A stretch of 64,000 nucleotides of DNA, from the NCBI RefSeq assembly GCF_039542035.1, contig NZ_BAABHJ010000002.1, forward strand, positions 372,001 to 436,000, read 5' to 3'. Position 1 is the stretch's first letter; every line of letters starts with the position of its first letter. The notes beneath the pieces are model-generated. The model made no database searches, was not told where the DNA came from, and saw only the letters and a list, made by a program, of their open reading frames with translations. Positions 18,101 through 26,329 of the stretch are shown piece after piece. This DNA comes from Actinoallomurus liliacearum. GTDB lineage: Bacteria > Actinomycetota > Actinomycetes > Streptosporangiales > Streptosporangiaceae. Made by a program: the position numbers and the translations under genes.

Positions 18101-18532
18101 ATGCACCTGGGTACGAAGATCGGTTCCGTTGTCGGCGCCGGAGCTCTCGGCGTCGCCGTCCTCGCCGCGACGGCGAGACCCGCGTCGGCCGGCACGGACG
18201 ACGTCCACCCGATGAGCGGCTGCCGGCTCGGGATCATCTGCGGGACGGTCTACAACAACACGACGCACAACGTGGAGGTCTGCCTGGCCTGGAACGGCAA
18301 CGGATCGGACCAGGCCTACCAGACGTCGGGCAAGTGCGACTCGATCGCCTACGCGGCTCCGCACAGCGTCTACGGCACTCCGCAGCTCAAGGACGTCGAC
18401 GCCATCTACATCCCGAGTGGCACGACGTACTACGGCGCCTACTCGGGCATCCCGAAGGAGTGGACGCACACCGGGAACGGCTGGTGGAAGTTCGCCAGCA
18501 CCGTCGACGTCCACATCGACTGGACCTCCTGA
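18101..18532 (+). CDS. Small secreted protein of unknown function
   Basis: 143 aa from ATG 18101 with GGGGAG at 18091. Residues 1-31 are a classical signal peptide (KIGSVVGAGALGVAVLAATARPASA, cut after ASA). The mature protein of about 112 aa has four cysteines, all early (CRLGIIC, VEVCLAW, SGKC), and an aromatic, Tyr/Trp-rich C-terminal half. This fits a compact disulfide-bonded extracellular fold. It resembles many actinomycete secreted proteins of unknown role; no enzyme motif is visible. Divergent from the XRE fusion gene with 202 bp between the starts, so the XRE protein may control it (inference). A 14-bp terminator hairpin follows. Confidence 0.75.
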   Translation: MHLGTKIGSVVGAGALGVAVLAATARPASAGTDDVHPMSGCRLGIICGTVYNNTTHNVEVCLAWNGNGSDQAYQTSGKCDSIAYAAPHSVYGTPQLKDVDAIYIPSGTTYYGAYSGIPKEWTHTGNGWWKFASTVDVHIDWTS

Positions 18533-18544
18533 GGTCCGACACCC

Positions 18545-18575
18545 GCCGGCGGGTCCGTCTCACGGGCCCGCCGGC
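18545..18575. terminator. 14-bp hairpin after the small secreted protein
   Basis: GCCGGCGGGTCCGT (18545-18558) pairs with ACGGGCCCGCCGGC (18562-18575) around a 3-nt loop, with one G-T wobble. It starts 13 bp after the stop codon. Confidence 0.7.
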
Positions 18576-19085
18576 TCGTCCGCTGTCCAGAACCCCGAAG
18601 ACCGCGTAGCGGCTCGCGGCGCGGACCTCCCCGTCCAGGATGTGGAGGCGGTGCTCCTCTGTAAATGTCACCGGTTCGGCGGACAGCACGGGAAGCTCGA
18701 CCGGAAGCTGCGGCGGCAGAGCGGCGCCGTCCGGGCGCACCCCGGCCGGGAACAGCTTCCCGGCGGCAGGCTTGACGAAGCGAGGGCCACGCTGCCGCCG
18801 AGCCTGCCCGAGAGTGATCAGCTCGACAGACCTGCCGGTGAAGTACACGGGCAGATCCGCCAGCAGATCGAGAGGCGGGTCCAACAGCGCCATGTCCAGC
18901 GCGGACGCCACCGCGTCGGCGAAACGTTCGCCGCCGTACAGGTGGGCGCGCCCTTTCAGGTCGGTCGGGATCGGAGGTCCGGGCAGCGTGCGCACGTCCA
19001 TACCCCGCCACACAGCGGCCTCCGCCAGGAGCCGGGCCGTCGTGGTCGCACGCGGCGGCAGCAGAAATGATCGACGTGTGCCCAC
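18576..19085 (-). pseudogene. 3'-truncated ATP-grasp family gene
   Basis: Reading from GTG 19085, the translation begins VGTRRSFLLPPRATTTARLLAEAA. It continues with VWRGMDVRTLPGPPIPTDLKGRAHLYGGERFADAV, ALLDPPLDLLADLP and RGPRFVKPAAGKLFPAGV. This is the N-terminal half of the DUF4343-type ATP-grasp proteins, with the Lys of the FVKP motif present. Similarity stops near SEPVTFTEEHRLHILDGEVRAASRY (about 18608). The frame then runs as low-complexity Arg/Ser sequence through the terminator of the convergent gene. The catalytic C-terminal half (Mg-binding Glu/Asn) is missing, so the protein cannot be an active ligase. A deletion, perhaps at the junction with the secreted-protein gene, is the simplest explanation. 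Confidence 0.65.
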
Positions 19086-19220
19086 CCTGGAATTTTTCAG
19101 CGTGAAGAGCACCCGGAGCAACGAGGTTTCGCGCGTCGGCGGGGACCGGTCCGGATCCGCCGGCCCGCCGATCTTCCCCGCACGCGTCTCGAATTCGACA
19201 TTCGGCCACTTTCAAGGTCT

Positions 19221-19248
19221 TTTGGAGCGATCCAGCGTTCCGTAGGAT
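19221..19248 (+). promoter_or_regulatory. Candidate promoter for the phosphodiester glycosidase gene
   Basis: TTTGGA (19221-19226), 16-bp spacer, TAGGAT (19243-19248), in a relatively AT-rich patch 65 bp before the start codon. Confidence 0.4.
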
Positions 19249-19312
19249 GCCGACGCCATTGATCAACATCAGGTGATCGTCCAGCCGGGACCACCGGTAA
19301 CGAGGAGGCGTC

Positions 19313-20980
19313 GTGAAACACGGAGTTCGACGGGGGTGGCTCGCGGGTGCCGCGGCCCTCACGCTGTTGTCGACGACCGGAACGGCGGCGCGTGCGGCCA
19401 CGCCCGGCACGGCCCCCGGACTCGCGGAGACCGGCCGTTCCGCGACGAATCCGGGTTCGCTGCCGCTCGGTCCCGCCGGTCTGGCGGAGACCCGCACCAC
19501 CCAGGACGTGGCCCCGGGCGTCACCCTCACGACCATCACGCGCGGCCGGGTGTCGCCCGACGACTACTGGACCATCGAGGTCGGCATCCCCACCTCCTCC
19601 GACGTTCCGCCGTCACCCGACCCGGACGCCGTCACGGCGGTGCTGGGAACGCACTCGGCGGCCGACGCGGTCGTCGCCCAGCTCTCGGCGGCCGGCTGGA
19701 CCGGCCAGGCGCAGCCGGTGTCCACGCCCGCGTTCGCCGACGTCAAGGCGGGCGTGATCGGCTACCGGGTGCGGGTCGGCCGGTACGCCACCCAGGACGC
19801 CGCGAACGCCGCCGCCAAGCAACTGAAGGCGGCGCGCTTCAAGCCGTCGGTGGTCTACACCGGCTTCGACGGCGACTCGACCACCGGGCCCTGGGTCGTC
19901 CGCGCCCTGACCATCGACTTCCACCGGTTCCGCGGCAGCGTCGCCGAGTCGCACGACGCCACGCTCGCGGGCCGCCGGACGACCACCCAGATCGCCCAGG
20001 ACACCGGAGCCCTCGCCGCCGTGAACGGCGGGTTCTTCGTCATCTCCGAGAACGACGGGGTGCCCGGCGACACGGCCGGCATCGTCGTGGAACACGGCCG
20101 GTTGCTGCACGACGCGACCAACGGCCGGGTGGCGGCGATCCTGCGGGACGGCGGCCGCCGGGTCGAGCTCAAGAAGCTGTGGACCGGCATCGACCTCGTC
20201 GACGAACACGGCCGTACCCACCGGGTCGAAGGACTCAACCGCACGCCCGGCGTGATCCGCGACTGCGGCGGCGACGCGGAAGACAGCCCGACGTCACTCC
20301 CCCGGCACGACGTCACCTGCACGGACCCGAACGAGATGGCGGTGTTCACGCCGGAGTTCGGCGGGCCGCTCCCGACCGGGCCCGGCACCGAGGCCGTACT
20401 GGACGCACACGGCACGGTCGTGTCGGCCGGCCCGCGCACCACCACGTCGGTGCCCGCCGGCGGTCAGGTGATCGAGGCGATCGGCACCGAGGCGTCCTGG
20501 CTCGGCGAGCACGCGGTCGTCGGGCACCGGCTGCGCCTCCGCACCCAGATCACCGGCCCCGGCGGCCGGACGGTGCGCTTCGGGCCGAACGACTCGGTCG
20601 TCAACGGCGGCCCGCAGCTGGTCACCGACGGCAGGGTCGCCATCGCCCCGCAGGCCGACGGCCTGGTTCACCCGGATGACCCGTCGTTCTACTACGGCTG
20701 GGTACTGCGCCGTAACCCTCGCACCATGATCGGCACAGATCGGCGCGGACGGCTTCTGCTCGCCGAGGCGGACGGCCGGCAGGCGTCCCTCAGCCAGGGC
20801 CTGTCCATCGCCGAGACCGGACAGGTGATGAAGAGCCTCGGCGCGGTCCAGGCGATGAACCTCGACGGCGGCGGCTCGTCGACGATGGTCGTCGGCGGCC
20901 AGATGATCAACTCGCCTTCGGACGCCACCGGCCAGCGTCCCGTCGGCGACGCCGTCGTCGTCCTGCCGTCGCGCCGCTAG
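19313..20980 (+). CDS. Secreted phosphodiester glycosidase-family protein with a SPOR-like region
   Basis: 555 aa from GTG 19313 with GAGGAGG upstream. A signal peptide ends at ARA (residue about 28). Residues about 120-185 contain a SPOR-like alpha/beta repeat (YRVRVGRYATQDAANAAAKQLKAARF), a domain that in other proteins binds denuded peptidoglycan. The C-terminal 350 residues are a NAGPA/phosphodiester glycosidase domain: TTTQIAQDTGALAAVNGGFF at its start and AMNLDGGGSSTMVV at its end are the two signature motifs. Related bacterial enzymes act on cell-wall or exopolysaccharide linkages. Wall binding by the SPOR region and glycosidic cleavage outside the cell is the inferred role. Monogenic, followed by a 17-bp hairpin. 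Confidence 0.88.
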   Translation: MKHGVRRGWLAGAAALTLLSTTGTAARAATPGTAPGLAETGRSATNPGSLPLGPAGLAETRTTQDVAPGVTLTTITRGRVSPDDYWTIEVGIPTSSDVPPSPDPDAVTAVLGTHSAADAVVAQLSAAGWTGQAQPVSTPAFADVKAGVIGYRVRVGRYATQDAANAAAKQLKAARFKPSVVYTGFDGDSTTGPWVVRALTIDFHRFRGSVAESHDATLAGRRTTTQIAQDTGALAAVNGGFFVISENDGVPGDTAGIVVEHGRLLHDATNGRVAAILRDGGRRVELKKLWTGIDLVDEHGRTHRVEGLNRTPGVIRDCGGDAEDSPTSLPRHDVTCTDPNEMAVFTPEFGGPLPTGPGTEAVLDAHGTVVSAGPRTTTSVPAGGQVIEAIGTEASWLGEHAVVGHRLRLRTQITGPGGRTVRFGPNDSVVNGGPQLVTDGRVAIAPQADGLVHPDDPSFYYGWVLRRNPRTMIGTDRRGRLLLAEADGRQASLSQGLSIAETGQVMKSLGAVQAMNLDGGGSSTMVVGGQMINSPSDATGQRPVGDAVVVLPSRR

Positions 20981-20983
20981 GAC

Positions 20984-21028
20984 GTGTCTGACGAATCCCG
21001 TTCGTAGCGAGCGGGATTCGTCAGATAC
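20984..21028. terminator. 17-bp hairpin downstream of the phosphodiester glycosidase
   Basis: GTGTCTGACGAATCCCG (20984-21000) pairs with CGGGATTCGTCAGATAC (21012-21028), 16 of 17 pairs, with an 11-nt loop. Four bases separate it from the stop codon. The arms are less GC-rich than most local hairpins, so a dispersed repeat is also possible. Confidence 0.6.
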
Positions 21029-21152
21029 GCCCCAGCCGTAAGCGCGCCGGGGGATCGCGTCTCCGCGCCGAGTTCGAACGGCTCCTACCGTCACCGACCC
21101 GGCGGCGACGCCGCTCCCCCGGCCCGCCCACCTGTCATCCGGGGGGAGGCCG

Positions 21153-22127
21153 TCATCGGCCGGTGCCACGCCGGAAGGTCGCGCGGTAGTCCCCCGGGCG
21201 TCGTCCGGTGTGCTTCGCGAAGAGAGCAGCGAAGGTTCCGGCGTCCTTGTACCCGACCGCGGTGCGAATGCCGGCGACGGTTCGATCCGTGGTCTCAAGG
21301 AGGTGGCGGGCGCGACGGACCCGCGACGACTGCAGGTACTCCAGCGGGCTCTGGCCGGTCTCATCCGCGAAGCGCCGCAGCAGCGTCCGAGTGCTGACAT
21401 TGAACGTGTCCGACAACGCGGCCAGGTCGTACCGGGCGGCGAGGTTCTGGTCGAGCCGGCGCATGACCCTGCGGGAGAACTCGTTTCCGGGCCGCGGAAG
21501 AAGTCGTGCGTCGACGTAGGGAGTCTGGGATGACCGCGCGTCGTCGACGAGCGCCACCCGCGCGGTCGTCCGTGCCACGCCGGCACCGCTGTGCTCGCGG
21601 ATCAGTTCCAGCGCGAAGTCGTACATGGCGCTGAAGGCCGCCGTCGTCGTCACGCCCTTGTCGGTGACGACCAGACGTTCGGGCCGGACATCGGCGTCCG
21701 GGCAGCGCCGGGCCAATTCGCCCGCGAAAAGCCATGCCGTGGTGGCCTGGCGCCCGTTGAGCAGTCCGGCCTCGGCGAGCAGGAACGCACCGACACAGAT
21801 CGAGACGACGACGTTGCCCGTGGCCGCGTGTGAGCGGATCACGGCGACTTCAGGGGCGAGGGCGGCGAGCCGGGCGTCCACATCGACGCCCGGCGCGAGC
21901 TCGAACCCGGGGACGACAAGGACGTCGACCTCGCGCGGCGGACAGACGGCCAGCGCCGAACCGCCCGATGCGGCGACGTGACGACGAGGCGAAACGATCG
22001 ACACCTCGTATCCGGCGCGGTCCGGGCCGGCCACGCGCGTGGCCATCGTCAGCAGATCGGGCACGCCGAACACCTCGGACGCGAAGCAGCCCGGATAGGC
22101 CAGGACACCGACCCGCAGTGCGCTCAC
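21153..22127 (-). CDS. GlxA-family transcriptional regulator (DJ-1/PfpI domain plus AraC HTH)
   Basis: 324 aa from GTG 22127, five bases after GAGGAGG; a start further upstream lacks such a site. Residues 1-170 are a DJ-1/PfpI-like domain with the nucleophile-elbow cysteine in VVSICVGAFLLAEAG. Residues about 215-320 are a double AraC-type helix-turn-helix (DLAALSDTFNVSTRTLLRRFADETGQSPLEYLQSSRVRRARHLLETT and GYKDAGTFAALFAKHTGRRPGDYR). The family senses small metabolites and usually activates nearby catabolic genes. The divergent dienelactone hydrolase gene, 97 bp away, is its most likely target. Confidence 0.88.
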   Translation of the reverse strand: MSALRVGVLAYPGCFASEVFGVPDLLTMATRVAGPDRAGYEVSIVSPRRHVAASGGSALAVCPPREVDVLVVPGFELAPGVDVDARLAALAPEVAVIRSHAATGNVVVSICVGAFLLAEAGLLNGRQATTAWLFAGELARRCPDADVRPERLVVTDKGVTTTAAFSAMYDFALELIREHSGAGVARTTARVALVDDARSSQTPYVDARLLPRPGNEFSRRVMRRLDQNLAARYDLAALSDTFNVSTRTLLRRFADETGQSPLEYLQSSRVRRARHLLETTDRTVAGIRTAVGYKDAGTFAALFAKHTGRRPGDYRATFRRGTGR

Positions 22128-22223
22128 GCCCGCCTCCTCGCCACCATGCCTTGGCGAGATTACCCCCATGCATGGCGGTCTGGCCTATCGCCTGGTGCGC
22201 GCACATCGGTCCACGCTGTCCCC

Positions 22224-23075
22224 ATGAGCGCTGCGAACGAACGCCTTGACGACGCGATCACGGACTTCTCTCGCCGGCTCGTGGAGGTGGACGGGGTGGT
22301 GAAGACGGTCTACGCCGCGGGTTGCGGGCCGGCCGTCGTGCTGATGCCGGAGATGCCGGGCATCAGCCCTGACGTCCTTCGGCTGGCGCGGTGGGTGCGG
22401 GATGCGGGCTTCGCCGTCTACGTCCCCTCGCTCTTCGGGGTCGACGGCGCCTATCCGACGGCCGAGGGTGGCAGGGAGGTTGTCCGCCGTGCGTGTGTCA
22501 GCGCCGAGTTCCGAGCGTTCGCCGGGGGCGGCACCAGCCCTGTCACGGCGTGGCTCCGTGGACTTGCGCGCCAAGCCCACGCCGAACGCGGCGGTCCGGG
22601 AGTCGGCGCGATCGGACTGTGTTTCACCGGCAACTTCGCCCTCACCATGGCGCTTGAGCCGGCCGTCATCGCGCCAGTGGTCAACCACCCGTCATTGCCG
22701 CTGGACGACCCCGCCGGACTGGAGATCAGCGACGAGGACGCGCGCGCGGTCCAAGAGCGCGTCGCGCGCGATGGACTGAAGGTTCTCGCCTACCGCTTCG
22801 ACGACGACCGCTGGTGCACCGGCCAGCGCTTCGCCGCCTACCAGACGCTCCTCGGCGACGCCTTCGACGGCCGCGTCCTTTCGGGCGGCTCCGCCAACAC
22901 CGACCCGCCCCCGTTCTTTCGGGACGTGGTCGAGACCCCCCACAGCGTCGTCACCGCCCACCTCATCGACGAGGACGGCCATCCCACGCTGAAGGCCAGA
23001 GACGAGATCCTCGCCTTCCTGACCGACCGCCTGAGCCCGTCCGGACACTCCGAGGGCAACGGCCAAGCCCCCTGA
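22224..23075 (+). CDS. Dienelactone hydrolase family protein
   Basis: 283 aa. An alpha/beta-hydrolase of the DLH type: VLMPEMPGISPDVLRLARWVRDAGFAVYVPSLFG is the N-terminal strand-turn-helix. GAIGLCFTGNFAL carries the nucleophilic cysteine of DLH (G-x-C-x-G), and DEDGHPT near the C-terminus supplies the catalytic His. Known members hydrolyse dienelactone in chloroaromatic degradation, but most actinobacterial homologues are of unknown substrate. Start ATG 22224 is chosen because upstream codons overlap the divergent regulator's promoter. Divergent from and probably controlled by the GlxA-like regulator. Confidence 0.85.
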   Translation: MSAANERLDDAITDFSRRLVEVDGVVKTVYAAGCGPAVVLMPEMPGISPDVLRLARWVRDAGFAVYVPSLFGVDGAYPTAEGGREVVRRACVSAEFRAFAGGGTSPVTAWLRGLARQAHAERGGPGVGAIGLCFTGNFALTMALEPAVIAPVVNHPSLPLDDPAGLEISDEDARAVQERVARDGLKVLAYRFDDDRWCTGQRFAAYQTLLGDAFDGRVLSGGSANTDPPPFFRDVVETPHSVVTAHLIDEDGHPTLKARDEILAFLTDRLSPSGHSEGNGQAP

Positions 23076-23172
23076 AGTGCCTGTCCCAAGGGGTCACAGC
23101 CACCAAGCCCCCACCCTGCGGGGAGCTGCCCCCATGGCACCCCCGCCGACCTCGGCTTATTAGCGTGGTGGC

Positions 23173-24237
23173 ATGTCCGAGACGCCGGTCCACGGCGCGC
23201 ACGGCAGGCCGCCCACCCGCGCGGAACGCTGGGCGGCTTTCAAACGGTCACCATTCCTGCCCGCGATCGTGCTGATGTTCATCATCTCGGCCGCCGCCGG
23301 GCTGTTCGCGGGCTCGTACACCTACTCCATGGCCAACCCCACGCCGCACTCGGTCCCGGCGGCGATCGTGGGGAACCACCGGCCGGCGGCCGCCAAGGCG
23401 TTCATCACCGGGCTGGAGAAGGCGCTGAACGCCTCGGTCAAGATCTACCCGTACGAGAGCCGGGCGGCGGCCGTCGACGCGGTGGACGCCCAGAGGGTCT
23501 TCGCGATCTTCGAGTTCCGCGACTCCGGCCGGGAGGTCACCGTGGACGTGGCCGGGGCCTCGGGGGCCTCGGTGGCCCAACTGCTGGCGCAGACGACACC
23601 GGAGGTGGGCCGGGCCACGAACGTCTCCGTCACCGTACGGGACATCAAGCCGCTACAGCGCGGCGATCCGCGCGGGCTGGCCGTGTTCTACATCTCGATC
23701 GCCGCCGTGATCCTCGGGTTCGTCGGTGCCGTCCAGCTCAGCGTGCACGCGGAGGCGCTGACGCCGCTCGAGCGGATCGGCTTCACGGCGGCGTACTCGC
23801 TGCTCGGCGGGTTCGTCATCGTGGCGATCGTGACCTGGCTCCTGGACGCCCTGCGCCTGCCCTTCGTCCAGTCCTGGCTGATCCTGTCGTTCACGATGTT
23901 CACCTGCGGCATGGTCTTCACGATGTTCAGGACCTTGTTCGGGCGCTGGGCGATGCTGCCCACGTGGAGCCTGATGGTCCTGCTCGGCAACCCGTCCTCG
24001 GGAGGCGCGGTCTCCTGGGCCCTCCTCCCCTCGCCCCTTGGCACCATCGGCCGCTGGCTTCCGCCCGGCGCGTCGGTCAACGCCCAGCACACGGCGATCT
24101 ACTTCCCCCACCACCAGCACGCGTTCCCGTTCCTCGTCCTCGCGGGCTGGTCGCTCGTGTCCTGCGCCGTCTTCTGGACCTGGCGGCACCGCCACCCCGG
24201 ACGCCTCGAGAAGAGACCCGCGCACGCGGCGGAATGA
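23173..24237 (+). CDS. ABC-2-type/DUF3533-like membrane protein
   Basis: 354 aa. One TM at residues about 28-48 (FLPAIVLMFIISAAAGLFAGSY) is followed by an extracytoplasmic domain of about 130 aa (VPAAIVGNHRPAAAKAFITGLEKAL...). About five TM segments follow from residue 170 (VFYISIAAVILGFVGAVQL to FLVLAGWSLVSCAVFW). This is the topology of ABC-2 permeases of the YhgE/Pip kind and of DUF3533 proteins. No ATPase gene is adjacent. The convergent MarR/MFS operon ends 9 bp downstream, so a shared role in efflux or secretion is possible but unproven. Confidence 0.75.
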   Translation: MSETPVHGAHGRPPTRAERWAAFKRSPFLPAIVLMFIISAAAGLFAGSYTYSMANPTPHSVPAAIVGNHRPAAAKAFITGLEKALNASVKIYPYESRAAAVDAVDAQRVFAIFEFRDSGREVTVDVAGASGASVAQLLAQTTPEVGRATNVSVTVRDIKPLQRGDPRGLAVFYISIAAVILGFVGAVQLSVHAEALTPLERIGFTAAYSLLGGFVIVAIVTWLLDALRLPFVQSWLILSFTMFTCGMVFTMFRTLFGRWAMLPTWSLMVLLGNPSSGGAVSWALLPSPLGTIGRWLPPGASVNAQHTAIYFPHHQHAFPFLVLAGWSLVSCAVFWTWRHRHPGRLEKRPAHAAE

Positions 24238-24246
24238 CGCCCTCTC

Positions 24247-24744
24247 TCAGCCCTGCGGGGACCGGAGCGCAGCCATGATCCGGTCGAGGGCCGCCAGGTC
24301 CTCGGGGGCGAGAGCGAGGAGCGAGCGCGGCGGCCGGGCCAGGATGCGTTCGGCCTGCTCGGCCGCTGCCACCCCGGCCGGGGTGAGGGTAACGATCTTG
24401 CAGCGGCGGTCGTCCGGATGGACACTGCGCTCGACGAAGCCGCGCCGCTCCAGATCGTCGACGACCAGCGTGGTGTACGGCTTCTCGGTGGCCAGCCTGC
24501 TGGTCAGCTCACGCATGGTCAGCGGACCGGGCAGCAGCCGGCGCAGCGCCTTCGCGCGAAAAAAGCTCATGCCGAGGGTCTCGGCGACCTCCTTGCGCCG
24601 GTCCTCCTGCTTCAGGACGAGCGAGCACATCGCCGCCCAGACCCGGGCGACCGCGTCCGGGTCGGCGCCGGCCGGGGCGACCGCGTCGCGTACGGCCCCG
24701 GGACCGGCGTCCAGGGCACCGGGCGTGGTGTCGCGCTCGCTCAT
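24247..24744 (-). CDS. MarR-family regulator, second gene of the MFS operon
   Basis: 165 aa from ATG 24744; the ATGA overlap with the MFS stop (24741-24744) fixes the start. The winged-helix core is LTMRELTSRLATEKPYTTLVVDDLERRGFVERSVHPDDRRCKIVTLTPAG, including the DxR wing motif (DDRR). N-terminal about 30 residues are Ala/Pro/Asp-rich and probably disordered. It is likely to repress its own operon through the palindrome at 26215-26230, releasing on binding the transporter's substrate (typical MarR logic; inference). Confidence 0.88.
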   Translation of the reverse strand: MSERDTTPGALDAGPGAVRDAVAPAGADPDAVARVWAAMCSLVLKQEDRRKEVAETLGMSFFRAKALRRLLPGPLTMRELTSRLATEKPYTTLVVDDLERRGFVERSVHPDDRRCKIVTLTPAGVAAAEQAERILARPPRSLLALAPEDLAALDRIMAALRSPQG

Positions 24745-26225
24745 GCGGTCTCCGCCGTTTCGGTCGAGCCGTGGATGAGTCGCTCGGCCGTACGCTCGGC
24801 GGTCCGCCTGGCCCAGCGACCGGTGGTGAGGATACCGAGGAGAAGGATCGCGGCGCCGCATCCGACGGCGACCCACCAGCCGACGTGGCTGGCGGTCGGG
24901 AACCCCGTGCGCAGCGACCCGTGCACGGCGGACATGGCCAGGGAGCCGATGACGGCGACGCCGAGCGACTGGCCGATCTGCCGGCTGGTGGACGCGACCG
25001 CGGCGGCGACACCGGCCTGCGTGCGCGGCATCCCGGAGACGGCGGTGTTGGTGATCGGCGCGTTGAGCATGCCGAAGCCGAGGCCGAACAGCACGTACGC
25101 GACCATGAGCCGCCAGAGTGGGGTGTACGCGGTGAGGCCGGTCAGCATCAGGGCGCTCAGCGTGATGGCCGCGCCGGCGACGACCAGGGGCAGCCGCGGG
25201 CCCGCGCTGCCCACGATCCGCCCGGACAGCGGCGCGCAGACCGCCGTCAGCCCGGCCATCGGCAGGGTGAGCAGTCCGGCGTGGAGCGCGGTGTGGCCGA
25301 GCGCGTCCTGCAGGTAGAGCGTGTTGAGGAACAGGAAGCCGCCCAGCGCGGCGAAGCCGCAGATCGCGATGACCGTCGCTCCCGCGAACGGGGCGCTCCG
25401 GAAGAACCGCGGGTTGATCAGCGGTTCGGCGCGCCGCAGTTCGTACGGCACGAGGCAGGCCAGGGCGAGGGCGGCGCCGAGGAGGCAGCACAGGGTCTGG
25501 GCGGAGGCCCAGCCGGCGGACGGTGCCTCGATGATGCCGTAGGTGAGGCCGGCGAGCAGCACGCAGATCAGGAGTTGGCCGATCGGGTCCAACGGGCGGG
25601 CGCGCGGCGCGCGCGACTCCGGCACGAACAGCGCGCACAGGACGATCGCGAGCAGGCCCACGGGGATGTTGATCCAGAAGATCGCCTGCCAGCCGGCCGA
25701 GGCGACCAGCGCGCCGCCCACCACCGGGCCCATGGCCATGCTGAGACCGACCACGCCGCCCCAGACCCCGATGGCCCGCGCGCGTTCCCGGGGGTCGGTG
25801 AACGTGTTGGTGATGATGGACATGGCCACCGGGTTCATCATCGAGCCGCCGACGGCCTGCACGACGCGGGCGGTGACGAGCCAGCCGAGGCTCGGGGACA
25901 GCGAGCACAGCAGCGAGCCGAGCGTGAAGAGTGCGAGGCCCGTCTGGAAGGTGCGGCGCCGGCCGACGCGGTCGGCCGTGGAGCCGGAGAGCATGAGCAG
26001 CGCGGCCAGCACGACGGTGTAGGCGTCGATCACCCACTGCAGGCCGGAGACGGAGGCGTGCAGATCATGCTGCATGGACGGCAGTGCGATGTTCACGATC
26101 GTGTTGTCCAGCCCGACGATGAACAGGCTCATGCAGCAGATCCCCAGGATGAGCCAGCGCCGACGCCGACCCGGATCCTGGTGATGTGCACCGCTATGAG
26201 CGGTGACGCCGTCAGTTATAGACAT
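24741..26225 (-). CDS. DHA2-family MFS drug exporter (EmrB/QacA type)
   Basis: 494 aa, 14 predicted TM segments. Motifs: LDNTIVNIALPSMQ, LSGSTADRVGRRRTFQ (motif A), GSMMNPVAMSIITNTF and GGALVASAGWQAIFWINIPVG (motif C region). Typical length, no fused domains, unlike the related gene at 5933-8329. Probably exports a toxic compound recognised by the MarR protein encoded after it. The start codon lies only 6 nt after a CATAAT -10 box, so the mRNA is predicted to be leaderless. Confidence 0.9.
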   Translation of the reverse strand: MSITDGVTAHSGAHHQDPGRRRRWLILGICCMSLFIVGLDNTIVNIALPSMQHDLHASVSGLQWVIDAYTVVLAALLMLSGSTADRVGRRRTFQTGLALFTLGSLLCSLSPSLGWLVTARVVQAVGGSMMNPVAMSIITNTFTDPRERARAIGVWGGVVGLSMAMGPVVGGALVASAGWQAIFWINIPVGLLAIVLCALFVPESRAPRARPLDPIGQLLICVLLAGLTYGIIEAPSAGWASAQTLCCLLGAALALACLVPYELRRAEPLINPRFFRSAPFAGATVIAICGFAALGGFLFLNTLYLQDALGHTALHAGLLTLPMAGLTAVCAPLSGRIVGSAGPRLPLVVAGAAITLSALMLTGLTAYTPLWRLMVAYVLFGLGFGMLNAPITNTAVSGMPRTQAGVAAAVASTSRQIGQSLGVAVIGSLAMSAVHGSLRTGFPTASHVGWWVAVGCGAAILLLGILTTGRWARRTAERTAERLIHGSTETAETA

Positions 26226-26242
26226 ATAACCATTATGCCCGC
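26215..26242 (-). promoter_or_regulatory. Leaderless promoter and palindromic operator of the MFS/MarR operon
   Basis: On the minus strand the -10 box CATAAT is followed by six bases and the ATG. The perfect inverted repeat GTTATA-gaca-TATAAC (26215-26230) covers the start codon itself and reaches into the space after the -10 box. It would block transcription initiation when bound. No Shine-Dalgarno sequence precedes the ATG. Confidence 0.6.
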
Positions 26243-26278
26243 TAACTAACTCGGCCGCGAGCGTGGCAAGCGGCGGAG

Positions 26279-26309
26279 GCTCCGGGAGGCGGTCACGTCC
26301 TCCCGGAGC
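26279..26309. terminator. 11-bp hairpin after the DUF523/DUF1722 gene
   Basis: GCTCCGGGAGG (26279-26289) and CCTCCCGGAGC (26299-26309) pair perfectly around a 9-nt loop, 21 bp past the stop of the minus-strand gene at 26330. Confidence 0.65.
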
Positions 26310-26329
26310 TCGGCCGCTCCAGGCGGCGA

